From the NCBI GenBank assembly GCA_947625985.1, contig CANQQF010000012.1, positions 1 through 39,983 of the forward strand: a stretch of DNA of 39,983 nucleotides, written 5' to 3'. Shown one piece after another: positions 37,497 through 39,983 of the stretch. The stretch is from an uncultured Clostridia bacterium (lineage in GTDB: Bacteria > Bacillota_A > Clostridia > TANB77 > CAG-508). Both the position numbers and the translations under genes were made by a program. Numbering within the stretch: the stretch's first letter is position 1; each line of letters begins with the position of its first letter. Below the pieces are notes generated by a model that was not told the origin of the DNA, did no database searches, and saw only the letters and a program-made list of their open reading frames with translations.

Positions 37497-37865
37497 TTAT
37501 TTCTCCTCCATTCCAAATAAACTATCTTTTAACATTTCTGCACAGTAAACAGGTCCAACATCTTTTTCATTAAAATTGTAAACAATTAAACAATCATCTC
37601 GTTTAGTGAAACTTGACAATGATTTTTTGTTTATAAAATCTTCCCATGCATCACCTTCTTCTAAATATTTTTTTAACTCTTCAGCAAAATCATTTAAGTA
37701 ATTACTAAAGTTTGAATCTTTTGAAAGGATTTCGTGTATTTTCAAAAACAAGCTTCCTTTTTTTATATTTTTATAAGTAGAATCAATGTTATAATGACTT
37801 AGTTTTTTTATAATTGATTGTTTTATATTTGAAGATTCGCAATCAAATATTGTTATTTGTTTCAT
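37497..37865 (-). CDS. Hypothetical protein
   Basis: 122 residues: MKQITIFDCESSNIKQSIIK, then ending DVGPVYCAEMLKDSLFGMEE. Mixed charge, not recognised. The start overlaps the preceding coiled-coil gene by 23 bases. Confidence 0.62.
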   Translation of the reverse strand: MKQITIFDCESSNIKQSIIKKLSHYNIDSTYKNIKKGSLFLKIHEILSKDSNFSNYLNDFAEELKKYLEEGDAWEDFINKKSLSSFTKRDDCLIVYNFNEKDVGPVYCAEMLKDSLFGMEEK

Positions 37866-38541
37866 TTTGAACCTCTTTCAATTCTTGTAATTTGTCTAAA
37901 CATTCTTCTACTAAATATCTTCTTGATTTTACATAACGTTTTTCAATATTATCTTCTTCCATTTTATTTAATGTTTCAGTTTGCTGTCTATATCTTTCTT
38001 CAAGCCACTTTTCAAATTCAGTTAAAATATTATTTTCATGTAAAAATTTAATATCTTTTCCATTCTTATATATTGGTTCTCTATTTTCATATAAAGATAT
38101 TATATATTCCATTCCGTTATAGAGTCCTAGCATATAACTATCATAATTATAATTTCCATCTTGACCTTGAATTTCTATCATTTCTTTACAATCTTTTTCG
38201 AATTTATTTTGTTTATTTTTCAATTCTTTATTTTCTCGTTTCAATTTTAAAATCTTATCAAGAACTTCTTCGCATAATTCTGTTCCTAACAACTCATTCA
38301 CTTGTGTAAAATATCCATAAATAATGTCATAATTGGTTTCTGCTATATCTATTTTTTCTTTTAATGATTTATTTTCTTGCTGCAATTTTTCAATCCTATT
38401 ATCTTTTTTTATTAATAATTCACTGGATTCATTAATAGTCTTACCAAAACTTTTATTTTCTTCTTGAATTTCTAAAATATACTTAACAACTTCAATTTGT
38501 GGAAAATTATTTAACATTTTTATTATTTCTTCTTCACTCAT
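37843..38541 (-). CDS. Coiled-coil hypothetical protein
   Basis: About 232 residues from the ATG at 38541 (MSEEEIIKMLNNFPQIEVVK), which follows AAAGGTGG. Residues about 25-110 are a long coiled coil (NRIEKLQQENKSLKEKIDIA, LKRENKELKNKQNKFEK), then a globular part and a charged tail. Not recognised. Such coiled-coil proteins are typical of accessory phage genes. Confidence 0.68.
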   Translation of the reverse strand: MSEEEIIKMLNNFPQIEVVKYILEIQEENKSFGKTINESSELLIKKDNRIEKLQQENKSLKEKIDIAETNYDIIYGYFTQVNELLGTELCEEVLDKILKLKRENKELKNKQNKFEKDCKEMIEIQGQDGNYNYDSYMLGLYNGMEYIISLYENREPIYKNGKDIKFLHENNILTEFEKWLEERYRQQTETLNKMEEDNIEKRYVKSRRYLVEECLDKLQELKEVQNETNNNI

Positions 38542-38851
38542 CTTTACCACCTTTAGTAACAAAATTTAAAATATTTTTATACACACTTATTTTTATTTCA
38601 ATTTCTTGTGCAATCTCTCTATCAATAGTTAAACCAAAACTAACAGCATAATTTTCAAGATTTTTTATCTTATCTTCCAAAAAAGAAATAAGTTGTTGTT
38701 TTGGTATATATTCTTGTTCTTCAAAAAACATTCTTTTAGGATAATCTTGATTTCTTGTTGTTCCACCTGTGGGTTCATAATAATAATCAAGCTTTGTTCT
38801 TGTTTTATTATCTAAATAGCTTTTTTTACTATTGTCATACATTGTTTCCAT
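38534..38851 (-). CDS. Hypothetical protein
   Basis: 105 residues: METMYDNSKKSYLDNKTRTK, then YIPKQQLISFLEDKIKNLEN, a helix of a type seen in many small phage proteins (I-P-K-x-x-I-x-x-x-L-x-x-K). It ends with a basic TKGGKDE tail. Function unknown. Confidence 0.68.
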   Translation of the reverse strand: METMYDNSKKSYLDNKTRTKLDYYYEPTGGTTRNQDYPKRMFFEEQEYIPKQQLISFLEDKIKNLENYAVSFGLTIDREIAQEIEIKISVYKNILNFVTKGGKDE

Positions 38852-38852
38852 T

Positions 38853-39074
38853 TTATTTTTTCCTTTCTAATGCTTCTTCATAAGACATTGTATTTACAGT
38901 TGGTTTATCAGTTAGCAAAGTTTTTAATTCTTCTTTTTTATCATCAATCAATTCATCAATAACACATTCTAATAACCCATCAAATGATAACCATTTATCA
39001 TAAAGAAAATCATCAACAATAGTACTAAATATATTCCACTTATTTTCTTTATTCTTTACATAAAATCTTGGCAT
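38853..39074 (-). CDS. Small hypothetical protein
   Basis: About 73 residues from the ATG at 39074 (MPRFYVKNKENKWNIFSTIV), ten bases after GGAGG. FLYDKWLSFDGLLECVIDEL is a recognisable core in a family of phage accessory proteins (MPRFYVK start with ...W..FS...D.F). Function unknown. Confidence 0.7.
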   Translation of the reverse strand: MPRFYVKNKENKWNIFSTIVDDFLYDKWLSFDGLLECVIDELIDDKKEELKTLLTDKPTVNTMSYEEALERKK

Positions 39075-39075
39075 T

Positions 39076-39294
39076 TTATTTTTCCTCCAACTTTTCAATT
39101 TTTTTACCACAAGTAGGGCAATAATTTAAATCAAATGCTTTACTTGTTAAAGTAGTTTTTTGTTTTCCTTTTATTTTTTTAACATTCTTATACCAACCAT
39201 ATTGTGAAATTTTTGCAAATAATTTATAGTCTAAAATATTGCTTTTATTATTAAGCCAAAATTCTATTTCTTCACAAGTTTTACAAGTTTTCAT
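39076..39294 (-). CDS. Zinc-ribbon-like small protein
   Basis: 72 residues: MKTCKTCEEIEFWLNNKSNI, then a basic middle and LNYCPTCGKKIEKLEEK. The two CxxC pairs (CKTC at the start, CPTCGKK near the end), about 50 residues apart, fit a split zinc ribbon. Function unknown. The start lies inside the end of the upstream gene. Confidence 0.72.
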   Translation of the reverse strand: MKTCKTCEEIEFWLNNKSNILDYKLFAKISQYGWYKNVKKIKGKQKTTLTSKAFDLNYCPTCGKKIEKLEEK

Positions 39295-39889
39295 TTTTAT
39301 TTCCTAATTTTCCTTTTAGATATTCATCAATATAACCAGTAAATTCAACTTTGCTTTTAAAATAAGTATTATCTTCAAGTTTTTCTTTTAAGTATTTTTG
39401 ATTTTTAATAAGTTGATTAATAATGTATCTGTTTCTCATTATCTCTTCGTCATCATTACCGTTATAAACCATACCTAATTCTTCTATTTCTTTCCACTCA
39501 TCATTGTTATCTTCTTTATAATTAATACATTGTTCAATAACCGATTTAACATCTTCAAAAATTTCTTTTGTAGTCCATTTTTTTTGTGTTTGTAATTCAT
39601 TTGGAAATAATCCTGAGTAATCGCAACAATGTGCATAATCCCAGCCAATAAACCAGCCAATTATCAATCCAGTATCAGTAACTAAATGGTCTGCACTATA
39701 AGTTAAGCCGAAATGAACATCTATATCAATCTTGCCATAATATTTTCCGTTTAATAATTTATTGTTACTAACATCGACATAAGCTGTAGGGTGTGTTCCT
39801 AGATTCATAATATAAAAGTCATAGCATTTGTAAGTCCCACTATATAAAACTTCTGTTTTTCTGTCTTTTTGATATACCATTTCTTTCAT
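39281..39889 (-). CDS. C-terminal part of junction-spanning phage protein
   Basis: 202 residues from the ATG at 39889, but the frame stays open to the right edge (39983) and, after circle closure, to the ATG at 230, giving about 278 residues. Core: NLGTHPTAYVDVSNNKLLNG, then DVHFGLTYSADHL and GWFIGWDYAHCCDYSG. The (H)FGLTYS ... GWxIGWDYAHxxDY pattern marks a widespread uncharacterised phage family (recalled). The last 60 residues are helical and acidic/basic. Function unknown. Confidence 0.78.
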   Translation of the reverse strand: MKEMVYQKDRKTEVLYSGTYKCYDFYIMNLGTHPTAYVDVSNNKLLNGKYYGKIDIDVHFGLTYSADHLVTDTGLIIGWFIGWDYAHCCDYSGLFPNELQTQKKWTTKEIFEDVKSVIEQCINYKEDNNDEWKEIEELGMVYNGNDDEEIMRNRYIINQLIKNQKYLKEKLEDNTYFKSKVEFTGYIDEYLKGKLGNKNENL

Positions 39890-39983
39890 TTCATTTTCTT
39901 CTGGTAGAATTTCAACTGTATCATCTAAATGAGTAGTAATATCGCTTACATAATCTTTTGAAAATAATGATATTCCTTCAAAG
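39888..39983. repeat. Terminal direct repeat, right copy
   Basis: Matches bases 1-96 with 94 identities (76 perfect at its right end). The two differences change one residue (Glu here, Lys in the left copy) and one silent base in the junction gene, which looks like population variation at an assembly overlap. Confidence 0.85.

Noticed and set aside
1..39983. CRISPR array, insertion sequence or transposase
   Set aside because: No regularly spaced repeats with unique spacers and no transposase frame were found. Short repeats at 10512-10574 and in attP are too few and irregular.

Overview
The window looks like the complete genome of a temperate siphovirus-type phage of a low-GC Gram-positive bacterium (Bacillota), carried here in circular or terminally redundant form. 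The evidence is a very AT-rich composition, strong Shine-Dalgarno sequences, a SpoVG homologue, a CHAP/CPL-7 type endolysin and a Gram-positive style late region. The first 96 bases and the last 96 bases are a near-identical direct repeat (94/96, with 76 perfect). Joining them gives a circle of about 39,887 bp, and one gene then reads in frame across the junction. The integrase-side attP candidate lies inside the sequence rather than at its ends, which fits an excised phage rather than an integrated prophage. The host genus cannot be read from the sequence.

Layout. Almost everything is on the minus strand. The exception is a plus-strand lysogeny block at 6.0-10.5 kb: a membrane moron-like gene, a cI-like repressor facing an XRE regulator on the minus strand, a zinc-ribbon/TM2 protein, an ImmA-like metallopeptidase, a tyrosine integrase, attP and an HNH-type protein. 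To its left, the early/replication operon runs 5.9 to 0.2 kb: HTH protein, small membrane peptide, DnaD-like initiator, small proteins, Sak4-like ATPase, PD-(D/E)XK nuclease, NinB-like protein, SpoVG and SSB. It continues through the circle junction into a long string of small accessory genes (39.9-34.3 kb) that ends in an ArpU-like late activator at 33.9 kb.

The late region then runs 33.9 to 10.6 kb. It starts with a 437-nt non-coding interval holding a candidate structured RNA with its own promoter and terminator, followed by tiny genes and a tRNA. Next come the terminases, portal, a MuF-type minor head protein with a zincin-like tail, a second structured non-coding interval, scaffold, major capsid, connectors, major tail protein, Gp15, tape measure, tail proteins with an S74 chaperone, a fibre, a duplicated cassette of short tail-tip proteins, holins and endolysin. 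A bidirectional terminator separates the converging late and lysogeny transcripts.

Most noteworthy are: (1) a probable programmed -1 frameshift on an A10 tract at the end of the major capsid gene, giving a C-terminally extended capsid protein; (2) two unrecognised structured RNAs, at 33.56-33.82 kb and 27.02-27.21 kb; (3) a tandemly duplicated tail-tip cassette in which each copy is preceded by an identical TTA-G9 element; (4) a candidate antisense RNA opposite a small membrane peptide in the early operon; (5) a metallopeptidase-like domain fused to the minor head protein; and (6) a repressor control region with a consensus promoter whose spacer is an operator.
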